The notes beneath the pieces are model-generated. The model did not search any database. It had not been told where the DNA came from and worked only from the letters and a program-made list of their open reading frames with translations. The translations under genes were made by a program, and so were the position numbers. 64,000 bases of DNA from Ralstonia mannitolilytica (GTDB lineage Bacteria > Pseudomonadota > Gammaproteobacteria > Burkholderiales > Burkholderiaceae): the NCBI RefSeq assembly GCF_905397375.1, contig NZ_CAJPVG010000001.1, positions 434,001 through 498,000 of the forward strand, given 5' to 3'. Shown here piece after piece: positions 31,985 to 48,057 of this stretch (the first letter of the stretch is position 1; each line of letters starts with the position of its first letter).

Positions 31985-34900
31985 ATGCCCCAGACCAAGA
32001 AGCCCAACACCACCGCACCACGCAAGAACACCGCAGCGCTCAAGGCTGCCAAGCCCCCGGGCAGCGAAGCCCGGGCGGTGGCCCGGACGGCGGACCGGCC
32101 TCGCACCGCGCCGCCGCTTTACGCGCCTGCCATCTGCTATCTGCATCCGCTGCAGATGGGGCGGCTGGACCGCTGGGAAGGCGTGCTCGACCGCATTGCG
32201 TCGCTGGGGTTCGACCACGTGTTGATGGCCCCGCCGTTCCAGACCGGCGCGGCGGGCAACGTGTTCGTCACGCGTGACCACGCGCAGTTGCATGACGCGC
32301 TGGGCGGCGGCCCGGCCGATGCCGCACTGGCGACGCTGGCGCAGGCGTGCCGCGCGCGCGGCCTGACGCTGCTGCTCGATCTCGTGATCGACCGTGTGGC
32401 GACCGATGCGCCCTTGCGCGCCGACCACCCCGACTGGTTCGCCAGCCACGCAGAAGACGGCGACGCGCTGGACCCGCGCCTGCCGCCCTCGCACCTCGAG
32501 GTGGCCTGCTTCCGCCACGACAACCCGCACTGCGGCGACGCCATCCTCGCGTGGTGGACGCAACAGCTGCGTGCGTGGGCCGCGCTCGGCATCGGCGGCT
32601 TCCGCTGCGAAGCACCGGCGCGCCTGCCCGCCGAGCGATGGCAGGCGCTGATGGCCGACACCCGTGCCGCGGCCCCGCCAGACCCAGGCCTGCGCTTCCT
32701 GGCCTGGACGCCCGGCATGGACGCCGCAGCCGTTGACGCCTTGGCCGGTGCCGGCTTTGACGCCACGTTTTCGTCGCTGCGCTGGTGGGATTTCCGCGCC
32801 AGCTGGATGGTGGAAGAACACGCACGGCTGGCGGCCGTGGCACCGCCCATCGCCACCGTGGAAGCGCCGTTCGGCACGCGCTACGGCCAGGCATTCGGCG
32901 ACGCGATGGTGCGCGAACGCGCGTATCGCCGCATCCTGCATGTGGCCGACACGCTCGATGCGGGCTGGCTGATGCCGCTCGGCTTCGAGCGCGGCGCGCT
33001 GCTGCCCATGCTGGCCGACCGCGGCGATCCGTCCGATCAGCAATGGATCGACGCGCACGCTGCCTTCGACCTGAGCGATGCCGTGCGCGACGTCAATGCG
33101 ACCATCCGTGCGGCGCGCGATGCCGGCACCGTGGCGCCGCACGCCGAGCTGCGCATGCTCACCGGGCCCGATGCGCCGGCCACGGCCATGCTGCGTGCCG
33201 ACGGGCCCGACCTGCGCGCCGGCGATGCAGCCACCCTCGTCGTCATCAACCCCGACCTGCACATGGGCGTCTCGGTGCACGCAGACCACTTCCTGCCCGG
33301 CGTGGCAGGCGGTTTCACCCGTGGCGTGGCGCTGGACCTGCTCACCGAACCCATCGGCAGTTGCGACGACGCACTGCGCCCGAAGGCCCGGCCCCTGGCC
33401 GAGATCGACCTGCTGCCCGGCGACGTGCAGGTCTGGCGTGTGTTCCGCAGCGCGCCCGTACGCTATCCGGCGGCAGAGAAGACCGCGAAGCGCGCGCGCA
33501 TGAAAGGCGACGATGCAAAGGCACCGGTCAACGCTGCCATTGCGGCGCCGCGCATCGGGATCGAACACGTGCAGCCGGCCGTCGACGATGGCCGCTTTGC
33601 CGTCAAGCGCCTGGTGGGCGATGACATCGTCGTCGAAGCCGATGTGCTGATGGACGGACACGACCAGCTCGCGGTGCAGCTGCTGTGGCGCGCGCAGGAT
33701 GAAGACACCTGGCAGCAGGTGCCGATGGTGCCGCTTGGCAATGACCGCTGGCGCGGCGTGTTCCGGCCCGAACGGCTGGGGCGGCACGTGTATGCGGTGG
33801 CTGCGTGGCGCGATGCGTTCGGTACGTACCGGTCGGAGCTCGAGAAGAAGCACGCGGCCGGGGTAGACGTCACGCTGGAGCTGGAAGAAGGCACGCGGCT
33901 CGTCGCGCAGGCGGCCGAGCATGCGCCCGCCGATGCGCCCGCCGGGGCGCTGCACAAGCTGGCGCAACTGCTCGCAGATGCCGATCCGGCGCATCGCCTC
34001 AAGCTGCTGCTGGATCCGCCCACCGCGCACGTGATGGCGCAGGCCTCGCACTATCGGCCGTTCTACGTGGAGACCGCGCCGTACCCGCTCGAGGTCGAAC
34101 GCGGCGGCGCTGCCTTTGCGAGCTGGTACGAACTCTTTCCGCGTTCCGCCTCGGGCGACGAGCACCGGCACGGCACCTTCGACGACGTCATCCGCCGGCT
34201 TGGCGCCATTCGCGGCATGGGCTTCGACGTACTGTACTTCCCGCCCATCCACCCGATCGGCCGCACCAACCGCAAGGGCCGCAACAACAGCCTGCAGGCC
34301 GCGCCGGACGACCCGGGCAGCCCGTACGCCATCGGCGCGGAGGAAGGCGGACACGATGCCATCCATCCGCAGCTCGGCACGCTGGAAGACTTCCGCCGCC
34401 TGCGCGACGCTGCCCGTGAGAAGGGCCTGGAACTGGCGCTGGACTTCGCCATTCAATGCTCGCCCGATCACCCGTGGCTGCGCGAACACCCGGGCTGGTT
34501 TGCGTGGCGGCCCGACGGCAGCATCAAGTACGCAGAGAACCCACCCAAGAAATACGAAGACATCGTCAACGTCGACTTCTACGCGAATGACGCCAAACCC
34601 GCGCTGTGGCTGGCGTTGCGCGACGTGGTGATGTTCTGGGCCGACGAAGGCATCCGCCTGTTCCGCGTCGACAACCCGCACACCAAGCCGCTGCCGTTCT
34701 GGGAATGGATGATCGGCGAGGTGCGCGCGCGATACCCCGACGCGGTGTTCCTCTCCGAGGCCTTTACGCGGCCGAAGGTGATGTACCGCCTCGCCAAGGT
34801 CGGGTTTTCGCAGTCGTACACGTACTTCACGTGGCGGCACACCAAGCAGGAGTTCATCGATTACCTGACCGAACTCACGCGCACGCCGGTGCGGGAATAT

Positions 34901-35562
34901 TTCCGCCCCCATTTCTTCGTCAACACACCGGACATCAACCCGGTGTTCCTGCAGACCTCCGGCCGGCCGGGCTTCCTCATTCGTGCCGCGCTGGCGGCCA
35001 CGCTGTCTGGCCTCTGGGGCGTCTACAACGGCTTCGAGCTGTGCGAGGGGCGCGCGATACCGGGCAAGGAGGAATACCTCGACTCCGAGAAGTATCAGCT
35101 GCGCGCGTGGGACCACAACCGCCCCGGCAACATCGTCAAGGAGATCGCGCTGCTCAACCGCATCCGCCGCGCCAACCCGGCCCTGCACTCGCACCTGGGC
35201 GTGACGTTCCAGCCGGCATCGGGCGAGCACATCCTGTTCTTCAGCAAATCGACGCCGCCCGTGCTGCCGACCAACCCGGCGGAACTCGCCAATGCGTTGC
35301 AGCATGGGCAGCAGGACCGCTTTGGCGACAACACGCTGTTCGTGGCCATCAACCTCGACCCGCACCACGCGCATGAGTCCGACATCGAACTGCCGCTGTG
35401 GCAATGGGGCCTGCCCGATCACGGCGCCCTGATGGCCGAGAACCTCGTCACCGGCCACCGCACGGTGTGGCGCGGCAAGTGGCAGCACATCCGCCTGGAG
35501 CCCGAGCAGCCGTTTGCGATCTGGCGCGTACGTCCGGCACTGCCCTCGGAGGAACAACCGTC

Positions 35563-35566
<4 letters not shown>
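31985..35566 (+). CDS. glgE: Maltose-1-phosphate maltosyltransferase GlgE with a second, degenerate GH13-like half
   Basis: 1193 residues. Residues about 520-1193 are a full-length GlgE (GH13_3): N-terminal domain APRIGIEHVQPAVDDGRFAVKRLVGD, FASWYELFPRS, YFPPIHPIGRTNRKGRNN, nucleophile Asp896 in RLFRVDNPHTKP and acid/base Glu925 in FLSEAFTRP. It transfers maltosyl units from maltose-1-phosphate to glucan ends. Residues about 45-490 form an additional domain with GH13 rhythm (YLHPLQMGRLDRWEGVLDRIASLGFDHVLMAPPF, GLTLLLDLVIDRVA, GIGGFRCEAP, LRFLAWTPG) but Glu replaces the nucleophile Asp and no acid/base Glu is at the equivalent strand, so it is probably inactive. Family GlgE is about 650-700 residues. 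Stop overlaps treS (ATGA). Confidence 0.93.
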
Positions 35567-39044
<3,478 letters not shown>

Positions 39045-39048
<4 letters not shown>

Positions 39049-41348
39049 CCGCGCTGGACTTTGCCAACCCGCCCAAGGCGGCCGCGCCTGAGCCGGCCGT
39101 CGTGCTGCCGCCCGGCGTCGACCAGGCGCAGGTGGACGCGCTCACGCACGGCCGCCTGGGCGATCCGTTCTCCGTCCTGGGGCCGCATCGCGTGGACGGC
39201 AGCGAGGGCCCGCGGTGGGTCGTGCGCGCCTTCTACCCCGGCGCGCGCCGCGTGCAGACCATCGATTCGCGCGGCCAGACGATCACCGAGATGACACAGG
39301 TCGGGCGCACGGGCCTCTTCCACGGGCCGCTGCAGGCCGATGCACAGGACGTGTACGGCCACCCCGAGGCCTATCGGCTGCGCATCATCTGGCCCGCCGG
39401 CACCGGCCACGAGGCCGTGCAGGAGACCGAAGACCCGTATGCCTTCGGCCTGCTGCTCGGCGACGACGACCTGCGGCAGATCAACGAGGGCACGCACTGG
39501 CGCCTCGCCGACTGCCTGGGCGCACACGCGGTGAAGATGGACGGCATGACGGGCGTGCGCTTTGCCGTGTGGGCCCCCAACGCGCAACGCGTGTCCGTGG
39601 TGGGCGACTTCAACCAGTGGGACGGCCGCCGCCACCCGATGCGGCTGCGCCACGAGGCCGGCGTGTGGGAGCTGTTCCTGCCCAGCGGCCTTGGTGTCGG
39701 CCCCGGTGCGCGCTACAAGTTCGAGCTGATCGGCGCCGACGGCCACCTCGTGGTCAAGGCAGACCCCGTTGCGCGCCAGACCGAGCCGCCGCCGGCCACG
39801 GCGTCCGTGGTGGCGGACCCGTCGGCATTCCGCTGGGGCGACGATGCATGGATGCAGACGCGCGCCGAGCGCCAGCAGCCCGAGGCGCCCATCGCCATCT
39901 ACGAGGTGCACGCCGGTTCCTGGCTGCGTGACCTGGAAGACGGCCGCCGCAGCCTGCACTGGGACGAACTGGCCGATCGGCTGATCCCGTACGTAAGCGC
40001 CCTCGGCTTCACGCACATCGAACTGCTGCCGGTGGCCGAGCACCCTTTTGGCGGCAGCTGGGGCTACCAGCCGCTCGGGCTCTTTGCGCCATCTGCGCGC
40101 TTCGGCGCGCCGGAGGCGTTCGCGCGCTTCGTGGATCGATGCCATCAGGCCAACCTCGGCGTCATCGTCGACTGGGTGCCCGCGCACTTCCCCACCGACT
40201 CGCATGGCCTTGCCCGCTTTGACGGCACCGCCCTCTACGAGCACCAGGACCCGCGCGAAGGGTTTCACCAGGACTGGAACACGCTCATCTACAACTTCGG
40301 CCGCAATGAAGTGCGCGGCTTCCTGATCGCCAGCGCGCTCGAGTGGCTGGAGCGCTTCCACATCGACGGCCTGCGCGTGGATGCCGTGGCGTCGATGCTG
40401 TATCGCGACTACTCCCGCCGCGCCGGCGAATGGGTACCCAACCGCTATGGCGGCCGCGAAAACCTCGAAGCCGTGGCCTTCCTGCAGCAGATGAACACGC
40501 TGGTGCACGAACGCTGCCCCGGCGCCATCACGATCGCGGAGGAATCCACCGCGTGGCCCGGCGTGACCGCGCCCGTCGAGTTCAACGGCCTGGGCTTCGA
40601 CTACAAGTGGAACATGGGCTGGATGCACGACACGCTGCACTACATGCAGCGCGACCCGGTGTACCGCCAGCACCATCACGACGGCATGACGTTCGGGCTC
40701 GTCTATGCATTCTCCGAACGTTTCATCCTGCCGATCTCGCACGACGAGGTCGTCCACGGCAAGGGTTCGCTGCTCGGCAAGATGCCCGGCGACGAATGGC
40801 AGCGCCTGGCCAACCTGCGCGCCTACCTCGCCTTCATGTGGATGCACCCCGGCAAGAAGCTGCTGTTCATGGGATGCGAGTTTGGGCAGGTGGGCGAATG
40901 GAATCACGATGCCTCGCCCGAATGGCACCTGCTGGACGACCCGAGACACCGCGGCGTACAGCGGCTCGTGCACGACCTCAACGCGCTGTACCGCAGTGAA
41001 CCTTCACTGCATGCGCGCGACTGCGCGCCGGAGGGCTTCAACTGGGTGATCGGCGATGACCGCACCAACAGCGTGTTCGCGTTCCTGCGGCTGGACGGCG
41101 ATGGGCGGCCGATGCTGGTGGTGGCCAACATGACGCCCGTGCCGCGCGAAGGCTACCGGATCGGCGTGCCGCCGGCAGACGGCGCCGTGCAGTGGCGCGA
41201 GGTGCTGAACACCGATGCCGCCGTGTATGGCGGAAGCGACCTCGGGAATGGCGGCGCGGTGGATGTGGACCATGTCGGGTCGCATGGGCAGGGGCAGTCG
41301 CTGGTGTTGAGGTTGCCGCCGTTGGGGGTCGTGGTGTTTAAGGTTTGA
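39045..41348 (+). CDS. glgB: 1,4-alpha-glucan branching enzyme
   Basis: 767 residues, GTG start overlapping the treS stop. N1 domain (about 25-130: ALTHGRLGDPFSVLGPHR), CBM48/N2 (VKMDGMTGVRFAVWAPNAQRVSVVGDFNQWDGRRHPM), GH13_9 catalytic barrel (AIYEVHAGSWLR, GFTHIELLPVAEHPF, nucleophile Asp446 in HIDGLRVDAVASMLY, acid/base Glu499 in TIAEESTAWPGVT, PISHDEVVHGKGS), then the all-beta C domain. Introduces alpha-1,6 branches into glycogen made by GlgA and GlgE. Length matches long-form GlgB. Last gene of the first coupled run. Confidence 0.97.
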
Positions 41349-41631
41349 GGTTTTCGGGTTGTTGGTTTTGGTCGGGGTTGGGGTTGGGGGTTTTTGTTGT
41401 TGGGGCATTTCTGTTTCCCCCCCTGCCGCGGCTGACTCACTGTCTTTGTCTTGCCAAAGAGAAGCAGGTCGGCCACAGCAGGGGACGATACGAGGCATGC
41501 ACCACAAGCACCCGCCCCGGCAAGGGCGAGAACCAAGGGACGCACCACAAAAAAAATAGCTCCACTCCACCAGAGCAATCCAAAGGGGACAAAACCACCA
41601 GGAAAAAAACAACGCCTCACGCACTCAACCA
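41349..41631. other. Compositionally skewed intergenic region with G-tract cluster
   Basis: 283 bp without a gene between glgB and glgX. The first about 60 bp on the plus strand are almost only G and T, with G-tracts at 41356-41358, 41374-41377, 41380-41383 and 41386-41390, the last three separated by TT (telomere-like TTGGGG units). The last about 120 bp are A/C-rich with poly-A runs. It could hold the 3' end of the glgA-glgB transcript and a promoter for glgX; no clean hairpin terminator is visible. Confidence 0.6.
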
Positions 41632-43913
<2,282 letters not shown>

Positions 43914-43917
<4 letters not shown>

Positions 43918-45755
43918 ACGAACCTGCCCCGCGGTTTGCGCACGACATGCCGTTCGGCGCCGCCGTCCTGCCCGACGGCACCACGCGCTTCCGGCTCTGG
44001 GCGCCCGATGCGGCCAACGTGTGGATCGACGTCCAGAACATCGACGGCAACGTGGCCTTTCCCATGGAGGCCGAACCCGGCGGCTGGTATGCGGCCGTGG
44101 TGCCCGTGGGCGCCGGCACGTGCTACCACTATCGCGTCACCAACCGCGAGGGCGTGACGCTCTCGGTGCCCGACCCGGCCTCGCGCGCGCAGTGGCAGGA
44201 TCTGCCCGGTCCCAGCCTCGTCGTCGATCCGCAAGGCTACCGCTGGCAGCACCCCGACTGGCAGGGCCGCCCGTGGCATGAAACGGTGCTGTATGAACTG
44301 CACGTCGGCGCGCTGGGCGGCTTCAACGGCGTGCGTGCGCGGCTGCCGGAACTTGCGCGGCTGGGCATCACGGCCATCGAGCTGATGCCGGTGGCGGAGT
44401 TTCCCGGCGCGCGCAACTGGGGCTACGACGGCGTGCTGCCCTTCGCGCCGGAGGCCAGCTACGGCACGCCGGACGATCTCAAGGCACTGATCGATACCGC
44501 GCATGGGCTCGGCATGATGGTCTTCCTCGACGTGGTCTACAACCACTTCGGGCCCGACGGCAACTATCTGCACCACTACGCGCGGCGCTTCTTCCGCGAC
44601 GACGTCCAGACCCCGTGGGGCGTGGCCATCGATTTCCGCGTGCCCGAGGTGCGCGAATTCTTCATCCAGAACGCGCTGATGTGGCTGATGGAGTATCGCT
44701 TCGACGGGCTGCGGCTCGATGCGGTGCACGCCATCACCGAGCGCGACTGGCTGGGCGAGCTGGCCGGCCGCGTCCGGACGGCGACGGAGCCCGGCCGCCA
44801 TGTGCACCTGGTGCTCGAGAACGAGCACAATGCCGCCTCGCTGCTGCGCGATACCGAGCGCCACGGCGATTTCGAAGCGCAGTGGAACGACGACGGCCAC
44901 AACGTGCTGCACGTGCTGCTCACCGGCGAGCGCGAAGCGTACTACGCCGCCTACGCCGACGCCCCCGCCCAGCATCTCGCACGCGTGCTGCAGGAAGGCT
45001 TCTGCTACCAGGGCGAGCCGTCGCCGATCCACGACAACGTGCCGCGCGGCGAGCCCAGCGCCCATCTGCCGCCCACGGCCTTCGTGCTGTTCCTGCAGAA
45101 CCACGACCAGATCGGCAACCGCGCCTTCGGCGAGCGCCTGACCCACCTCGCCAACGCCGATGCCCTGCATGCGGCGCAGGTGTTGCTGCTGCTGTGTCCG
45201 CAGATCCCGATGCTGTTCATGGGCGAGGAATGGGGCAGCCTGTGCCCGTTCCTGTACTTCACCAGCCACCACGGCACCCTGGCCGAAGCGGTACGGGACG
45301 GACGCCGCCGCGAGTTCGCCAAGTTCGCCGCCTTTGCCGACCCGCAGCAGCGCGAGCGCATTCCGGACCCGAACGACGAGCGCACGTATCTTGCGTCGTG
45401 CCCCGGCAAGGCCGATGAAAGCCATCCCGAATCGCTGGGCTGGCTCAACCGTACGCGCCAGTTGCTGACGCTGCGCAACGGGCAGATCATTCCGCGCCTG
45501 CCCGGCACGCGCGCGCTCGATGCGGTGCCGCTGGGCAAGGCGGGCGCCATCGCACGGTGGCGCCTGGGCGACGGCAGCGTGCTGACAATCGTGCTGAACC
45601 TGGCCGACCAGGCCGTCGCCGTGCCGACGGTGCTGGCGGGCAACCCGGCCGATCTGCTGCATGAATCGCGCGAAGGCGCGGCCGCCGCCCTCGCCGGCCA
45701 TCGCATGCCGGAACGCGCGTGCGTGGCCCTGCTGCAGGCACCGTCGCACAGCTGA
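43914..45755 (+). CDS. treZ: Malto-oligosyltrehalose trehalohydrolase
   Basis: 613 residues, GH13_10. N-terminal CBM48-like region (TTRFRLWAPDAANVWIDV), barrel with YELHVGALGGFNGVRARLPELARLGITAIELMPVAEFPGARNWGYDGVLPFAPEASYG, DVVYNHFGPDGNYL, nucleophile Asp269 (RFDGLRLDAVHAI), Glu302 (LVLENEHN) and Asp398 (QNHDQIGNRAFG). Releases trehalose from maltooligosyl-trehalose made by TreY. Start overlaps the glgX stop; malQ starts 16 bp later. Confidence 0.97.
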
Positions 45756-45771
45756 ACCTGTTCAACGCACC

Positions 45772-48057
45772 ATGGATCGCACCCCCCACGCACCCCGTTC
45801 ACCGTTCACGCCGCTGCAGCAGCTGGCCAGCGATGCCGGCCTGATGGTCGACTGGGAAGACGCGGCCAGCCGCCCGATGCGCGTGGCCGACGACGTGCTG
45901 CGCGCCGTGCTGCAGGCGCTGGGCCTGTCCGCCGGCACACCAGCCGAGGTGGAAGAGAGCCGCGCGCGCCTGCGCGCCGAGACGGACGCGTCCGCCATCC
46001 CGCCGCTCGTCACCGGCGTGGTGGGCCAGCCGATCGTTGTGCCCACGTCAGCCGCCCACGCGGCACGACTCGGTGGGCAGACATACCGCATCGATTTCGA
46101 GCACGAGGGCCGCACAGAAGGCAAGCTGGGCGTGAGCGCCGACACGCAGCACGCCACGCTGCGGATCGCGCCCGTGCAGGTGGCGGGGTACCACCGCCTG
46201 TGCATCGATACCGGGGCCGGCGCCGCCATGGAAGCGACGCTCGCCATTGCGCCGCCACGCTGCTACGGCGTGGCCGACGCGCTCGGGCAGCACGATCGGG
46301 CGGCAGACCGGCGGCTGTGGGGCGCCTCCGCCCAGCTCTATGGGCTGCGATGCGGCGGCGAACACGCGGCGTGCAGCGCAGGCCTGGGCGACTACACCGC
46401 TGCCGGCACGCTGGCGCGCCATCTCGCCCGGCATGGGGCGGATGCGCTGGCGCTCAGCCCGGTGCATGCGATGTTCACGGCCGACCCGCATCGCTACTCG
46501 CCGTATTCGCCGTCGAGCCGCCTGTTCCTGAACGCGTGGATGATCGACCCTGCCGCACTCTTTGGCGAGCAAGCCGTGCGCCAGACGGTGATCGACTGCA
46601 ACCTCGTCGACGACTACGCCCGCCTGGAAGCCACCCCGCTCATCGACTGGCCGGCCAGCGGACACGCCCGCATGACGGTGCTGCGGGCATTGCATCGGCG
46701 CATGCGGCAGCCGGCGTCGGGCGACCATGCCGCACAGGCCCTGCTGGAGGACTACCGCGCGCACTGCGCCGCGGCCGGCCGCAGCCTGCTCGATCATGCG
46801 CACTTTGAAACGCTCCACGCGCACCTGGGCCCGGCGCACTGGAAGCAATGGCCCGTGCAATACCAGCACCCGGCGTACCTGGCCGTCGAGTCGTTTGCGC
46901 GCCAGCACCAGGAAGCGGTGGATTTCCATCTCTTCCTGCAATGGGCCGCGTCCCGGCAGCTGGCCGCGGCGCAGCGTGCCGCCGAAGAGGCCGGCATGGC
47001 CATTGGCCTGATCGCCGATCTGGCCGTGGGCACGGACAGCGCGGGCAGCCACGCGTGGGCCTGCCAGAAGGACTTGCTGATCGGCGTGACGGTTGGTGCG
47101 CCGCCGGACGTATTCAATGCGCACGGCCAGGGCTGGGGTCTGACCACGTTCAGCCCGCGCGCGATGCGCTCGCAGGGCTTTGCCGCGTTCATCGACATGC
47201 TGCGCGCGGTGATGGCCGTGCCCGGCGGTGTGCGCATCGACCACGTGCTCGGCCTCATGCGGCTGTGGGTGATTCCGGACGGCGCACGCCCGCTCGACGG
47301 CGTCTACCTGCGGTATCCGCTGCAAGACCTGCTGCGGCTCGTGGCGCTGGAATCGTGGCGCAACCGCTGCATCGTCATCGGCGAAGACCTGGGCACCGTC
47401 CCCGCCGGCCTGAGGGACCAGCTCGCCGACGAGGGCCTGCTCGGCATGCGCATCCTCTGGTTCGAGCGCGACTACACGCGCGAAGACGCACCCTTCCGCG
47501 CGCCGGGCACCTGGGCACCGGCATCGGTGGCGATGACGAGCACGCACGACCTTCCGCCGCTGGCCGGCTGGTGGGTCGGCAACGATCTGCGCTGGCAGGG
47601 CAAGCTCGGCCTGCTGCCGATCGGCATGAGCGAGCGCGAGGCGAAGGCGCGGCGCATGGAAGACCGCGCGGCGCTGGTGGCCGCGTTTGCGGAATACAAC
47701 CGCGGGGCTTCCGCCGATGACCGCACGCCCGTGATCGAGGTGGCGCCCTTGCTCGCTGCGCTGGAACAGGCACGCGCGGCCGACGACGACACCGAGGCCG
47801 AAACGATCCTCCAGGCCACGGCGCAGGACTTCGTAACGGCCGCCGGCATCTTCACAAGCGCCGCGCCGACGCCGCTGGCCCTCGTTCCGCTGGAAGACCT
47901 GCTCGGCCTCGTCGAGCAGCCGAACCTGCCCAGCACGGTGGACACGCATCCCAACTGGCGCCGCCGCCTGCCCGGTCCGCTGGACGCACTGCTGGACGGG
48001 CCTGCCGTGCAGGCACGCATGTCGGCGCTGGCAACCGCACGCAACGAGACGCCATGA
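45772..48057 (+). CDS. malQ: 4-alpha-glucanotransferase (amylomaltase)
   Basis: 761-residue GH77 enzyme that disproportionates malto-oligosaccharides. The N-terminal about 160 residues are the extra beta domains of long MalQ proteins (LQQLASDAGLMVDWEDA... YHRLCIDTG); the GH77 barrel follows with WGASAQLYGLR, GLGDYTAAGTLARHLARHGADALALSPVHAMF, YSPYSPSSRLFLN, nucleophile Asp490 (GGVRIDHVLGLMRLW), Glu538 (IGEDLGTVP) and TSTHDLPPLAGWW. Supplies or rearranges chains for TreY. The ATG at 45772 begins the domain. Stop overlaps treY (ATGA). Confidence 0.96.
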   Translation: MDRTPHAPRSPFTPLQQLASDAGLMVDWEDAASRPMRVADDVLRAVLQALGLSAGTPAEVEESRARLRAETDASAIPPLVTGVVGQPIVVPTSAAHAARLGGQTYRIDFEHEGRTEGKLGVSADTQHATLRIAPVQVAGYHRLCIDTGAGAAMEATLAIAPPRCYGVADALGQHDRAADRRLWGASAQLYGLRCGGEHAACSAGLGDYTAAGTLARHLARHGADALALSPVHAMFTADPHRYSPYSPSSRLFLNAWMIDPAALFGEQAVRQTVIDCNLVDDYARLEATPLIDWPASGHARMTVLRALHRRMRQPASGDHAAQALLEDYRAHCAAAGRSLLDHAHFETLHAHLGPAHWKQWPVQYQHPAYLAVESFARQHQEAVDFHLFLQWAASRQLAAAQRAAEEAGMAIGLIADLAVGTDSAGSHAWACQKDLLIGVTVGAPPDVFNAHGQGWGLTTFSPRAMRSQGFAAFIDMLRAVMAVPGGVRIDHVLGLMRLWVIPDGARPLDGVYLRYPLQDLLRLVALESWRNRCIVIGEDLGTVPAGLRDQLADEGLLGMRILWFERDYTREDAPFRAPGTWAPASVAMTSTHDLPPLAGWWVGNDLRWQGKLGLLPIGMSEREAKARRMEDRAALVAAFAEYNRGASADDRTPVIEVAPLLAALEQARAADDDTEAETILQATAQDFVTAAGIFTSAAPTPLALVPLEDLLGLVEQPNLPSTVDTHPNWRRRLPGPLDALLDGPAVQARMSALATARNETP

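Noticed and set aside
31979..35557. A 1192-codon open frame on the minus strand opposite glgE, and similar long mirror frames opposite treS, glgB, glgX, treZ, malQ, treY and the ABC exporters
   Set aside because: These are antisense shadows caused by high GC3 in real genes: their translations are Arg/His/Gln/Val-rich with no domain, while the plus-strand frames have complete catalytic motifs.
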